From assembly GCA_019671135.1 (NCBI GenBank), contig JAHRHY010000007.1, positions 2,232,001 to 2,296,000 on the forward strand: 64,000 bases of DNA, read 5' to 3'. The notes under the pieces are model-generated. The model was not told where the DNA came from. It worked only from the letters and a program-made list of their open reading frames with translations, and did no database searches. Numbering within the stretch: position 1 is the first letter of the stretch; the number at the start of each line of letters is the position of its first letter. Shown piece after piece: positions 36,258-47,618 of this stretch. This DNA is from Linnemannia hyalina (taxonomy: Eukaryota > Mortierellomycota > Mortierellomycetes > Mortierellales > Mortierellaceae). The translations under genes and the position numbers were made by a program.

Positions 36258-37219
36258 TGGTGTAATGAGAGTTGATTTAAAAGGAGAAAGATGAACCGAT
36301 CAATTTTTTTTTCTGATGGGGGAAGAATTATCACGTGATTGTATAGTTTGCTCGATTGAATAACAAACTTATTCAGTACTGTACAACGCCCTTGGTGTTC
36401 TTTCTTCAAATTTTATGTCTGCGCCTTTTTCTCTTTTCGCCTGTTTCATTCTCTCCCTTCTACCTTCTACCCCTTCCTTTCGCCCAACGTCCTCATCGCA
36501 CCTTCCCCCAACGTCCTCATCGCACCTTCCCCCAACGTCCTCATCGCACCTTCCCCCAACGTCCTCATCGCACCTTCTCTCCAACTTCCTCAGCACCCTC
36601 CATCAACTCGCTTCATTACATTCTCGCTCCTTCCATCAACTTTCTTGACTTGGTTACGCACACGGTGCACTAGGAACACTATTCACACCAACAAACAAAG
36701 TAGTTAGAACTTAAAGCCTCGGTTCCCTTTAAGTACGGCGGTAGGAGACAGCATTATTTGCGAGTGTGAGGTTCGACCCGTGAGAGTTCCCTGGAGGATC
36801 AACTGAGACCACTGAGCTAAACAGATTATTCTTAACGGTCTTCAACAAACACTCTCAACCTGGACTTGCGGAGGACAAACAGTCAGCCTCGAGATTCTAC
36901 GATTTTGGACGCTCCAGAAGGTACGACCAAGAATGCCTGGCTCGACAAAGTGTGTCGACTCGTAGCATGTTTACTGACTACTTTTGCGATGAAATTAGAC
37001 GAGGCAGGCAAACACGCAAGTCTCCTAAGCCCTTCTCCCAACAGGATTCGCATATCAAGATAGAAGCGCTTCATTCCAGGATTTGGACTAGGCGCAAAGA
37101 AAGGTTACTCGCCGTCCGTCTGGTACGTCCACCCATTGCAATTGGCCAGTAAAAGTAACAAATTACATGGTCAGAAACCTTGATTAATAGAAGTCTCTTC
37201 TCTGAAACAGTCAACTAGG
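36258..37219. other. spacer with 24-bp minisatellite upstream of the STAND gene
   Basis: Holds the 24-bp tandem repeat (listed) and the upstream region of the NACHT gene. A CTAAT/AG-like acceptor context (ctctgaaacag at about 37201-37211) just before the ATG suggests a 5' UTR intron. An A-box-like tRNA motif near 36809-36819 (minus) does not fold into a tRNA. Confidence 0.5.
36484..36579. repeat. 24-bp tandem repeat, four units
   Basis: Four units of ccaacgtcctcatcgcacct plus tccc at 36484-36507, 36508-36531, 36532-36555 and 36556-36579. The first three are identical; the last differs by one base at its end. The high identity suggests recent expansion. The frame is open on both strands, but no gene context supports coding. 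Confidence 0.9.
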
Positions 37220-40200
37220 ATGTCCTCTTCAACTGCAGGCAACACACTTCGTCACAATGCCCGTTTGAGGATACAGCGTCCAAGCGCAGGAACTGTCAGC
37301 GACAATGAAAGTGAGACTCTCAATGTTAGTGATACCCTTTCCTCTTCCTCTAGGCGCTCCTCCGCCTCCTCCGCGCTACGTATCAAGAAGCGCCTCCTGG
37401 AAATTTTCGGAGTCGGCCGCAAGACCAAGGACACAGCTCCTGCCCCAACTGCGATAACCGGATCATGGCACTGTGTCGGTGCTTCGTTTTCTGGCATGGA
37501 TAATATCCCGGTCGCACTTGACCTTGATCCTACAACGTCACATCTTTACAACACTTCATGCGTCAGCGTATCTGTCCGAGCCGCCGCCGCCACAGCAACT
37601 CTCCCAACAATACTGATGAACTCAGGCCCCCTCACTCCTGGTCCTTCACTCCTAAAAATCTTTTCCAAGGACGTTGCTCGAATGGCTCTTCCCGCAACCT
37701 TCTTACCTAAACACCACGCTCTCATTGACCAGACGTCACAGCTCGCCTACTGCTGCAGCCTAATCGCCAGGTCACACAATGTGCTGATGAATCCCGCAGA
37801 GGATATACCCACAACGCCGTTCTTAAACAACAATGAGATAGGTTGGGTCCAAGCGACCGGCCGTGTCGAGAGAGACCAGCTCCGCTGGCTCGTGGACCAG
37901 CTGATCAAGGCGTTCTCGGACGACACCCTCAATGAACCTGATGCTGTTTCCGAGATTGTGCTCCTCGGTCCGGTCCTCGATAGCGACACTTATCGCAGTC
38001 TGCTCTCATGTTTCATCGCCAAATTCGAGAACACGACTCCGCTCGATGTCAATCTCGTGCAAGGTCTGATCCAGTTGGTCGAATGCGCGTCAATAGGGTA
38101 CCTTGTCGACAGCGACCTAGTCAGGATCGCTGCTGTCTTGTCGAAGGAACTGGCGGTTACCCGAAATAGCACTAGCGACCATGCATCGCATTTGACGTGG
38201 GCTCTTTCTCGCATTCTGGATGTAATGGTTGCCGGCAAGGTTAAAGACCTGAACCGAGAACGAGATCACCAGCTCATGTTGCAGCTCCTGGCCGGTCTGA
38301 AGGACAGCAGTGATCCGTACCTCCGAAACCAGGCCGCCTATGCGTATCAAGCCCTCCAGTACGCCTCGGATGACGAAACGCCACTCCAGGTTGTGTTGCG
38401 ATACGCTCAAGAAGTCCCTTTTGTCGCTTCCGCCACCACTAGCATCTTCAAGTTGGACCCATTGCAGCTGGTCGGCGGTCTGGAGCGTATCTCTCAAATC
38501 TGTGGCAGCACTTTTGAGGTGATTAAGACGGGGATCGAAGGCATGAAAACATTTGTGGAGGTTCGAGGGCGATTCACCTCGCTCGCCAAGAGGAAATACC
38601 ATTCGCTGGAGAAGCACTCCTGGTACCTCGCACTCCAGGTCACTGCTGGAATGATCCAACAAGGTCGACTCGCAGCCTTCAATGACCTTGTTTGGAACGT
38701 CCCCTGTCGTCAAGATCGCAACTTTCAATGGGGCGTTTGCCGACAGATCGCCGAGATCGCCGTTGACCCGCTCTGGGATACCGAGGTTGGCGAACAGGCC
38801 GTTGCCTTTCTAGGAGAACTGTATAGAAATAATACCCAATGGAAGCCTCATGGAAATGTCCGACGCTGGATACTTACACTCCTGGTCCAGATCTCATCGC
38901 TCTCAGTTCCGTGCATCGTACTTCGAGCTCAGGCTCTTTTGCAGGAACTGAATTCTGACGGTATTAGCGAGTTTCCGGGCTCATTCCCGCTGATGCTTCG
39001 CCTTCCTTTACCGAGCTCGTGTCCGCTCCTCGTCCAAGTCCAAGATATCCCCAAAGTCGAGTACGACTTGCACAAGTTGAGGAGCCTCAGAATAGACGAG
39101 TACAAGCAGTCGGTCTTTATCGCTCCAATGGCCAAACCTAGCCTCCGAGCGTCAGAAGACAAGCTATTCCCTCTGATGGACAAGGTCAAAGAATTCCTGA
39201 CCAGCGAACGCCAGGTGATGCTGATCCTGGGTGACTCGGGTACCGGCAAGTCGACATTCAATCGGCACCTCGAGAACGAACTCTGGAAGACCTATGAGAC
39301 CGGAGGCCCTATCCCGCTCTTCGTCAACTTGCCAGCCCTTGAGCGTCCTGATAGGGACTTGGTCGCGGAGCAATTAAGATCGCTCAATTTTTTCGAGACG
39401 CAGGTACAGGAACTAAAGCAGCACCGCCAACTCGTACTGATCTGCGATGGCTACGACGAGAGCCAGCTTATGACCAACCTCCATAACACCAACCTCTTGA
39501 ATCGACCTGGGCAGTGGAGCGCCAAGTTGCTTGTCACCTGTCGCACTCAGTATCTTGGACCTGACTACCACTATCGTTTCGTTCCCGAGGCTGTTGGTCT
39601 GTATTATCGTTCCGCCAAACACCTCTATCAGGAAGCCGTCCTCGCACCCTTCACGACAAATCAGATCGAACAGTATGTCGGTGAGTTCGTCTCGCTCGAA
39701 CCACGTATCTGGGCCAAGGAAGATTATATGCTCAAGCTAATGGCGATCCCCCACCTTATGGACCTGGTCAAGAACCCATTTCTTCTGACGCTGGCGCTGG
39801 AGACACTCCCCATAGTTGTTGCGGGCAGAGCCGACCTCTCAACTCTTCGTCTCACTCGAGTCCAACTTTTTGACACCTTTGTGGAACATTGGTTGGAGGT
39901 GAACAAGCATCGTCTCTTACGCCAGAGGCTCAGCGAGATCAAGCATGCCTTGCTCAACGATATGCTGGCGAATGGATTCGAACGAGATGGTATTTTTTTT
40001 CAGAAACAGCTAGCTGCGGCGATTTTCCGAGAACAGGACGGTATTCCTGTTGTCCATTACTCTCCGGTGGACGATAAAACATCCTGGAAAGAAGAGTTTT
40101 TCAGTTCGGAACCGAAAGCCACCTTCCACCGAGATTCAAGTCTGTTGACTCGCGCCGGCAACCACTACCGCTTTGCCCACCGCTCTCTTCTGGAGTATTT

Positions 40201-42718
40201 TTACTCTCGGGCCATCTGGGACCCATCAAGTACCATCGATGAATTTGCTCCGCACAATTACTTTGACTCTATTGGTGCTCCGCTGCACATTACCGAACAT
40301 CCGCTGTCCTCAAGAAGCCTTGTCCCAGAGGCTTTGGTCATCCAATTTCTGTCCGAGCGCGTCCAAGTCTCGTCTGCTTTCAAGCATCATCTTGTCGCGC
40401 TGATTAGGTTGTCCGTGTCGGACGCTCAGGCGAGCCAAGCAGCAGCGAACGCGATAACGATCTTGGTCAGGGCCGGTATTCGATTCCATGGGGCCGATCT
40501 ACGGGGCGTCCGTATTCCGGGTGCTGATCTGACAGGCGGGAGATTCGACTCTGCGCTGCTTCAGGGTGCCGACTTGACAAGAGTCAACTTTTCCAAGACG
40601 TGGATTCGGCAGGTGGATTTCAGCGGAGCACTGATGAGGGGGACTCGGTTCGGGGAGATGCCCTATTTGGCAATCTCGGTTTTAGCATGTTCATGTGCGT
40701 TCTTGCCTGGCGGGAGAATGCTTGCCGTCGGGTCGGATAAGGGCGACATCAGCATCTACGACACTGCAACGGGAAGGCGAGTCGAATACCTTCTACGTCA
40801 CAGAGATCGGATTACCAGCCTCGCTTTCTCAACTTCTGGTGACCAGATCGTGTCAGGTAGCTGGGATGGGACAGTGATACTGTGGCATCGCAGACCTATT
40901 TGTTATTTTGCTGATCGTATTTTGAGGGGACACTCGGACCATGTCAACGACGTAGCATGTTCATCTACTGGCACACAGGTCGCATCAGCCAGCTCCGATA
41001 AGTCTGTGAGGCTCTGGAACGCCCGAGATGGTAGCTTGCAATTTGTCTTGCGCGGTCATACACAATGGGTTCAAGGTGTCGCATACTCGCCGGACGGGGA
41101 CCGCGTCGCATCTTGCAGTCACGATGGAACGATACGGATATTCGACACTCGCACCGGAGAGCCAGTCTTGGTTTCGGACACAAAAGGGGGAATGCTTCAG
41201 TGCATTGCATATTCACCTGATGGCCAACGGATTGTTTCTGGCAACGCTCAAGGGACGTTGCAGCTTTGGGACGCAGCCTTACTCGAGATGGTGGCTGAAT
41301 GGAAGGGCCATGCGAGTCCGATCAATAGTGTCGAGTTTTCTCCAAACAGTCTTGGGATCGTCTCGTGCAGTGGCGATAAGGCGGTGAATCTGTGGGACAG
41401 TCAGACTGGCGCGCTTGTTTCGGAGTTTAGAGGTCACTCGGGAGTGGTCTTTGGAAACGTTTTCTCCCCAGATGGATCGAGGATTGCCTCCGCCAGTGAG
41501 GACAAGACCGTGCGGCTCTGGGAGGTCAACCCTTATGAATCCGTCGCCTCTGATAGTGTCGTCGAGCCATTGAATAGTGTGACGTTCTCTTCAGACGGTC
41601 AATATCTGGTATCTGGCGATCGCAGTGGGATGTTACGACGGTACAGCCCCAAGAGTCTTGACGATCCTGATCTCACTTTTTCGAGCAAATTCAAAAGAGC
41701 CCAGTGCATCGCCTACTCTCCAGGCGGCCATCAAATTGCCACTGGAGGCTTTGGTCGCGATGTGATCCTATGGAGCGTCCCACCCGGTCCAGGCCCAGCT
41801 CAAGTTGTCCTAACTGGACATACAGGGTACGTGAGGGCTGTACAATTCTCGCCGTGCGGCGACTGGATTGCTTCTGGCGCTGACGACCATACGGTTCGAC
41901 TCTGGGATTCGCGGACTGGACAACCCAGCCTTGTCCTTTCTGGCCACACAAATCCTGTCTGCAGTGTTGCATTTGCGCCGAGCAGGCATGAGATCGCATC
42001 AGGAGATGAGAATGGGGATATTCGCACGTGGGATGTGAACACAGGAAATCCCAAGGCTCTGTTGTCGGCACACTACGGCAGATGTGTTGTTGCTTACATG
42101 CCTGGTAGTGATGATATCGTCTCAGCTCATAATTACGGAGACATTCTGAAGTGGGTGCGGGACGGAAACGGCTTTCGCTTCCAAAGCATCATAATTAGAG
42201 AAGCTGGAATCTCCCTCTTCGCAATCTCGTCCTGCGGGCAATGGATAGTCACGTCGAGTCACCGATCGCTTCGTCTTTCAAAGTTCACGTCGAGTGAGGT
42301 TCAGCAGGACTGGAAGGAGGTGGCGCTCATCAAGGATTTCTTTGGACGTATTGCAGGGATCGCATGGAGGCCCGATAGACTGGAATTTGCCACGGCCTGT
42401 GAGGATGGATCCATTCGAATCTGGTCGATTGTGGAGGAGGAGGAGGAACCCTACAAGGTGTCAGTCAAGATGATATGGGATACTGGATTGACTGCCTTCG
42501 TTGCGTCTGAAGCGGTTCTTGTCGATACTGTTGGCCTCGACGCGACCGATGAAAGGCTACTTAAGCAACGTGGCGCTGTGGATGTCCTTGTCACTTCGCA
42601 TGGTGCTTTCGTCCCCTCTACTACGGCAAGCAACTCTTCCGAGGACTCCATTTCTATGTACGACACCGACAGTTTCGTCGACTTTGACTCATCAACTGAA
42701 ACTGACATCGATGACTAA
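37220..42718 (+). CDS. NACHT-pentapeptide-WD40 STAND (NLR-like) protein
   Basis: Seen: one uninterrupted 1832-codon ORF. Ser-rich start, then a long helical region (residues about 80-620) with armadillo-like character. NACHT domain: Walker A GDSGTGKS at 671-678, Walker B LVLICDGYDES at 738-748, and a downstream LLVTCRTQYL sensor-like segment. Then helical/winged-helix sequence to about 1085, a pentapeptide-repeat block at about 1090-1143 (GADLRGVRIPGADLTGG), and about 14 WD40 repeats at about 1150-1745, enough for two propellers. The tail is Ser/Asp-rich. Known: STAND ATPases with WD40 sensors act as signal-triggered switches, in ascomycetes often in self/non-self recognition. No N-terminal effector domain is recognised. 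All key ATPase motifs are intact. The ligand is unknown. Confidence 0.93.
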   Translation: MSSSTAGNTLRHNARLRIQRPSAGTVSDNESETLNVSDTLSSSSRRSSASSALRIKKRLLEIFGVGRKTKDTAPAPTAITGSWHCVGASFSGMDNIPVALDLDPTTSHLYNTSCVSVSVRAAAATATLPTILMNSGPLTPGPSLLKIFSKDVARMALPATFLPKHHALIDQTSQLAYCCSLIARSHNVLMNPAEDIPTTPFLNNNEIGWVQATGRVERDQLRWLVDQLIKAFSDDTLNEPDAVSEIVLLGPVLDSDTYRSLLSCFIAKFENTTPLDVNLVQGLIQLVECASIGYLVDSDLVRIAAVLSKELAVTRNSTSDHASHLTWALSRILDVMVAGKVKDLNRERDHQLMLQLLAGLKDSSDPYLRNQAAYAYQALQYASDDETPLQVVLRYAQEVPFVASATTSIFKLDPLQLVGGLERISQICGSTFEVIKTGIEGMKTFVEVRGRFTSLAKRKYHSLEKHSWYLALQVTAGMIQQGRLAAFNDLVWNVPCRQDRNFQWGVCRQIAEIAVDPLWDTEVGEQAVAFLGELYRNNTQWKPHGNVRRWILTLLVQISSLSVPCIVLRAQALLQELNSDGISEFPGSFPLMLRLPLPSSCPLLVQVQDIPKVEYDLHKLRSLRIDEYKQSVFIAPMAKPSLRASEDKLFPLMDKVKEFLTSERQVMLILGDSGTGKSTFNRHLENELWKTYETGGPIPLFVNLPALERPDRDLVAEQLRSLNFFETQVQELKQHRQLVLICDGYDESQLMTNLHNTNLLNRPGQWSAKLLVTCRTQYLGPDYHYRFVPEAVGLYYRSAKHLYQEAVLAPFTTNQIEQYVGEFVSLEPRIWAKEDYMLKLMAIPHLMDLVKNPFLLTLALETLPIVVAGRADLSTLRLTRVQLFDTFVEHWLEVNKHRLLRQRLSEIKHALLNDMLANGFERDGIFFQKQLAAAIFREQDGIPVVHYSPVDDKTSWKEEFFSSEPKATFHRDSSLLTRAGNHYRFAHRSLLEYFYSRAIWDPSSTIDEFAPHNYFDSIGAPLHITEHPLSSRSLVPEALVIQFLSERVQVSSAFKHHLVALIRLSVSDAQASQAAANAITILVRAGIRFHGADLRGVRIPGADLTGGRFDSALLQGADLTRVNFSKTWIRQVDFSGALMRGTRFGEMPYLAISVLACSCAFLPGGRMLAVGSDKGDISIYDTATGRRVEYLLRHRDRITSLAFSTSGDQIVSGSWDGTVILWHRRPICYFADRILRGHSDHVNDVACSSTGTQVASASSDKSVRLWNARDGSLQFVLRGHTQWVQGVAYSPDGDRVASCSHDGTIRIFDTRTGEPVLVSDTKGGMLQCIAYSPDGQRIVSGNAQGTLQLWDAALLEMVAEWKGHASPINSVEFSPNSLGIVSCSGDKAVNLWDSQTGALVSEFRGHSGVVFGNVFSPDGSRIASASEDKTVRLWEVNPYESVASDSVVEPLNSVTFSSDGQYLVSGDRSGMLRRYSPKSLDDPDLTFSSKFKRAQCIAYSPGGHQIATGGFGRDVILWSVPPGPGPAQVVLTGHTGYVRAVQFSPCGDWIASGADDHTVRLWDSRTGQPSLVLSGHTNPVCSVAFAPSRHEIASGDENGDIRTWDVNTGNPKALLSAHYGRCVVAYMPGSDDIVSAHNYGDILKWVRDGNGFRFQSIIIREAGISLFAISSCGQWIVTSSHRSLRLSKFTSSEVQQDWKEVALIKDFFGRIAGIAWRPDRLEFATACEDGSIRIWSIVEEEEEPYKVSVKMIWDTGLTAFVASEAVLVDTVGLDATDERLLKQRGAVDVLVTSHGAFVPSTTASNSSEDSISMYDTDSFVDFDSSTETDIDD

Positions 42719-44146
42719 ATACATCGTTGCCATCGAAATAAAAATATAGATGATTAGAAGCAGCAAGATATTTTGATTAAGATTCCTCCGATTTTTTTTT
42801 ATTTTTTTTTGGTGACGGACTATGAGTACAGTACAGGAAAAAAAAGTTAGAAACGCGGCCTGGATCGTAACAGGATTGTTATTGTCAATTTGTGATCTGC
42901 CATGTCGAGCAAAAGGGCTTCTCAAGTAAGATCAAGTCTCCACTGTGGAGCTCTGATGTTTTTTTATTCAACTGTCAATGGAGCCACCTATTAGCCACGT
43001 CATTGCTCTTACGATACATGCATACAGGAGTTGAGACGTTTCATCGAAAAAGAAGAGGCTCGTCGAATGGACAATGGCCAGGATTCCCAGGGGCATACAG
43101 ACGCGCCATTCTGCCATGGGCTCCGCTATGCTACCGCGTCGTATCTTCACCCGTCGTATCCTCGGCCGCCTGGTCAACAATCAAAATACCGTACCGCGGC
43201 TCACATCCTAGTCATCGTTATCAACCAATATCATCCATCCCACACACCAAATACGACCTCCGTTATTTCATACGTTGCTTAGCCTCCATATTGGCCTTCC
43301 GGTCCGAGCATCAGTACAGGAACCACTATCAAATGCGGTAACTTCTACTACCCCTCCTCCTCATCCACAAGACCCCGCTCTCCTTGGCGTCTCCTTATCA
43401 CACACAAGATATTTTATCTATCAGCATAGGGTACAAAACACTCCTTGATAGATGAGCGTTGGCGGTACGCGCTGCGTGGGATGAGTTTCACGGCCCTCTC
43501 TATCATCTAAGGAGTTAGGACTGTTATTCAAATGATCTGAGGACAAAAAAGCCCATAGTTGTCGACGCGAGTTTGTATCGTTGGTACATTACAAGAAGCA
43601 GCAGAACGAGAGAAACGCCCGGCGGAGGTCCTTGTCGACAAATGGACAGAAAGGTTTAGAGGACGGGCCATTAACTCCATTCGGGAGGAATAGAAGTCCC
43701 AGCAAAATACAAAGTATAATACTGAACCTAAGCCTGCTTTGCCAGCGTGGACCGCAATATATAGCAATTATCGGTCAAAAATGATGCAGGGCGCTGTGAA
43801 AAGCATAGAGTACATATAAGGAGGGATAGGAGTAGGAAGGATCCATAATCCATGATGAATATGAATATCAAATAAGGCGAAGAGATAGTGTAGTAATTCG
43901 ATAGCACAAGCAACGTAGCATGCCCCTTCAGCGCCAATCCATACCCGTTTACGCCTTAGGACATAGCATTCAGCTCAATATTATTTGATTTCGCCAACAC
44001 AAAGGGAACTCGGAGTGAGATGGGAAGGATATGGGAGGGACATGGGAGGAGATTCGATAAACATGCTGCATGGTTGTATATATTTCCTTTTTGAGCACCC
44101 TGTCAACCACCCCTCTAGTTACACACGCACTCGCCCTTGCTCTTTG
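42719..44146. other. spacer, no recognised gene
   Basis: The STAND gene's 3' UTR includes AATAAA near 42737-42742. A T-rich tract lies at about 42792-42810. Short ORFs on both strands (for example 43031-43282) have no recognisable content. Confidence 0.5.
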
Positions 44147-44167
44147 CACGTGCCACGTGGTATAAAA
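44147..44167 (+). promoter_or_regulatory. tandem E-boxes abutting a TATA box
   Basis: CACGTG occurs at 44147-44152 and again at 44154-44159, followed by TATAAAA at 44161-44167. Paired CACGTG sites are bound by bHLH factors in fungi. The pyrimidine-rich leader expected after such a promoter follows (44190-44311), with 15-bp tandem units (acctctctcgtcacc) and a GTAAGA donor at 44313. Confidence 0.55.
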
Positions 44168-46377
44168 GGCGAACTCCCCGGCCAAAACTGTTGTTTTCTT
44201 TTCTTTTCTTTCTTCTTCACTCCTCTTCGGCCCCCTCTCTCGTCACTCACCTCTCTCGTCACCCACCTCTCTCGTCACCCACCTCTGCCGTCTGGAACCT
44301 GCTGCTGACTTGGTAAGAAGACCACCTTCCTTCCCTTCCCTTTCTTCCCTTTCCTCCCTTTCTAAGGAACGAGGGCGTGTGTATGTGTTTCTCGTTGTAT
44401 CTCCTCTCCCACGCGTTCTTTCCCGTTCTACTTTCCTTTCCTCGTTGTTGGGTGTCTGTGCATTGTTTTGTCCTAGTTTCTTCTTTCCTTCTTCGTGTTT
44501 CTGTGCTGGAGCAGACGCCTTGCATTCTTTTTGTTCCTTCCTCGTCTTTTTCTGTGGGGGTGACCGTTTGCGTTCGCGTTGCCTTCTTCCTTTCTCCCTC
44601 TGCCTTCTTTCCTTCCCCAACCATGCCATCCCATTCTCACAGCCAAACACAACCCACTGTCGCGTCAACCTTCTTCACCAACCTTCTTCACCAACACTCC
44701 TTGCGCGTCTTATTCGACACATTCTAGACCGTTTCCAGCTCCGTCTGTCTGCTGTTCGTTTCCCGCTCTCTCTCCTTCTCGTCGTGCTCGTGAGCGGTCA
44801 GGGCCCAAGGAAACAGGGCTACACTCGAACTAGAGCCTCTTATCCTGGACAGCGACTGGCTGTTTGTTCCTGCGAACTAACAAGAGAATAGGCAAGTTAA
44901 CATGATTTTCATTTACACCTGTTGGACTTTTTTTCTTTTTCCCTCTGGGGTTATTATCCTGGTGCTGTCCATTTTCCTTTGAGGTGGGCGCCTGCGAAAG
45001 AGTGGCTGTTTTTTTTCCATTATATTTTCGTCTGATGGCTGGAAGGGCGTATGGAGTATAGGGGATAGGCAAATGGGATTAAGGTATAACCCGGCAGGCG
45101 GCTCGTCGAAAGCACGTCCAGTTGTAGAGTAGACTTGAGCCAGCCTTCGTCTCACAATCGCTAGATTGTCCCGACGATTGTTAATAATGAGTTAAAAGGG
45201 AGCAGTTGCGTCGCTGGTGAGCTTCCTCAATATTCCCTCGTTCCTTGGATGGATATGCTAGCGGGAGGTTTGCTTTGCCAAGGATCAACGTGTGTCCGCG
45301 ATCAGCCTTGCCCACTGGCTTGGTTGACGCTCTGTGGTAAAATGAGCCCGGTTCTTGGTTACTTTTTTGTCTCTCCCCCCCCCTTGCACCATTTACCGCC
45401 TGTGGTGTATCTCTTTTTGTTCTCTCGCTTATCCGGCTGGCGAACATCCAGTGAGCAAAGGAGTTCTGGGTATCAGGCGTTTATATTCTGGGATAAGAAT
45501 GGTTGCTTTTGTGGGTTGTCTAGGATAGTTGGGCTGGCGGTTAAAGATCAGAGGTGTAGGTCTGGCCAATACGGGTTGGCGTGTCTAACTATCCCAAAGT
45601 CCACTTCAGAAATTGGGTCAACAGCAGGGAGAAGGAATGTCTTGCTATTGTGCACGTTTTTTGTATGATTTAACTCTGCTAACCTACCTTTTCTATATCT
45701 CTATCCTTGTCATCACTATGAGCTGAGCCTACCCCTACCGTCGCTACCGTCGCTACCGTCGCTATCGTCCCCACCGTCCCCACCGTCCCCACCGTCGTCA
45801 CCGCCCTCACCGTCCCCACCGTCCCCGCCGTCGTGTCTTTCGGTTGAGACCTTCATGATCAGGATTTCGATGCGGATACCTTCGTAGCAGATAATACGTT
45901 GTTGAGGAATAAAAAGCCAGGAACAGGATCAGACATGCAATAATCGGATAAGGGTGTTTCTGCTGCTGTGTATGGCGCTGCTAGTGGCATAGCCATATAG
46001 AAGGGGGTTAAGAATATCCTCTTCTTTTCAGTTTTCTTTTTTCCACGTATTCTATTACCGATACAGTAATAAAAACAAGGCTATATACGTTTCTGCATAC
46101 ACATCATTGCACATTATTTTGCTCCGCATGGCCCAAAGTTGCTCTTAACAAACAGCTTTCAAATGTATTAGGTTAAAGTTTCAAAGGTGAAAGAGGGCAA
46201 CATGGAGGGAAAGGTGGTATTCCTGTCGAGTCGTCGCCAGGTGCACCTCTTTTGGTGCCGAGATAGACCGACTTCAAGTGACAAAGACCGATCAATCTCT
46301 TGATAACACGATCACATTCTACCTATTCCTGATAATCCTGGTCAAGCAGGCATTCACCTCATCCAGTCCTTGAACCT
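44168..46377. other. transcribed-looking region without a recognised protein
   Basis: Downstream of the E-box/TATA promoter. A 34-codon ORF at 44623-44727 (MPSHSHSQTQPTVAS...) is the best candidate but weak. Longer frames (44310-44891) are low-complexity. The 9-bp repeat at 45735-45834 lies further on, after a CTAAC and an AG that could form an acceptor. No gene could be assembled, so an RNA gene or a heavily spliced small gene is possible. Confidence 0.35.
45735..45834. repeat. 9-bp tandem repeat, about 11 units
   Basis: Units like ctaccgtcg, then ccaccgtcc, run for about 100 bases with a few variants. The period is a multiple of three and all three plus-strand frames are open through it. 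One frame would read as YRR/HRP triplets, a basic repeat. No start codon or spliced exon could be tied to it. Confidence 0.75.
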
Positions 46378-47618
46378 TCAAATAGAGAGCTTCTGGATCC
46401 TGACACGCCCACTCTCTTCAGCCCGCTCAAAGGACTCAACTCTTGCGGCGTAATTTGGAATCGATAGGAACATCAGGTGAGGACATGATCGCATCAACTT
46501 GGAAAACATCATGTCCGAAGGATCCAGCTGAGGCGATGGTGGTGGTGTTGGGTTATGGATGATGGTTGGGCTTGAGGTTGCAATGCTGACAAGGATACCG
46601 CCACGAGTGGAGCGCGCATGCCTCAAGATCCCAGGCACCATCCCATCAAGACTACACTTATCCTTAGTCTGAATGTGTGGAAACCCGATCCTCTTGATCT
46701 TGACGTCCGAGAATGCGCCGGTGAGAAGACTGTTGATCAAGGCCGTGGTTCCCCAGCGGAATTCTAGATTTGTGAGCAATGGGGTATGTGTGTTGACAGC
46801 TTGGTGGAGCGACAGGGTGAGGGTTGGTTTTATGTCCGTGTCCTGAAAGTCGATTAGGGAGATCTTCCAGGTTGTGAAGGCTGGGAGGTGCACAAGGTGT
46901 GGTGGGGGTGTGAAGTCTAGGTGGTCGAGGTGGAGGGTTTGATGAATTGTCGGAGTTAGGGTGGGGATGCTTGTGCTTGTGAATAGTGAGTGGTGTCTCT
47001 GAGGAGGGCGACAGGGGTGAGGTGAAGATGACTTTTGCCAAAGTGAGGTCCGTGAGGTGAGGCGAGTATCGGATTACGTCTGAGAAGGTGCTGTGGTCCA
47101 TGTCCATCGTCTCCAGCGTTAGGCACCTCGGCGAGTTTGCGGAAGGGTAATCGGAGTGCCGTAGACATCTCGGTCTCAAAAAAAGGTATGGGCAAGCAAG
47201 GCAAGATCCCCAGCCCAACAAGTGTCTCAGCACCCACTGCATGTTCAGCGCCCAACTGCCTCAGGCTCAGCAACACCTTTTCAAATGGCTCCCTATCGTG
47301 CAAAGTCCTGAGCTGATGCACCATAACACTCCACAGCCGCAGGTAGATAGGCTTGATTTAGAATCGGTACCAAGAGAGGGTTGTCCAGAGGTTGACACCC
47401 CACTCGCCATGATGGTTTCTGCTGAGGTTGATTTCTTCAAATGATGAGCAGCGGGTGAAGAGGTCGTATAATCTTTGTTGACTATGGAAGTGACTGAGTG
47501 AGAATCGGAAAGTTTTCTTAGCGGTCCCTGTCTCATGAATCGCCTGATGTGTGTAGCCCAGAGCTCTCTTTAATCCCCTTGCCAAGTCGCGATTCTTATC
47601 CTGATAGATGTTTTTCAT
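46378..47618 (-). pseudogene. broken LRR part of an F-box-type gene
   Basis: Seen: minus-strand frames 47618-47358 (RLYDLFTRCSSFEEINLSRN), 47324-46956 (VLLSLRQLGAEHAVG), 47242-46664 (LTLETMDMDHSTFSDVIRYS) and 46893-46378 (LTNLEFRWGTTALINSLL; FSKLMRSCPHLMFLSIPNYA) carry LRR-like segments in sequence. Frame changes separate them, and no F-box is present at the 5' end. The last frame ends at a normal stop. It lies next to two intact F-box/LRR genes and is probably a decayed paralog. Confidence 0.65.

Noticed and set aside
36755..36826. tRNA-like A box and B-like box on the minus strand
   Set aside because: Acceptor and T stems do not pair; box spacing is short. Chance match or a very old SINE trace.
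44310..44891. 193-codon plus-strand ORF
   Set aside because: Low-complexity S/F/L composition from CT-rich DNA; crosses likely donor and leader sequence.
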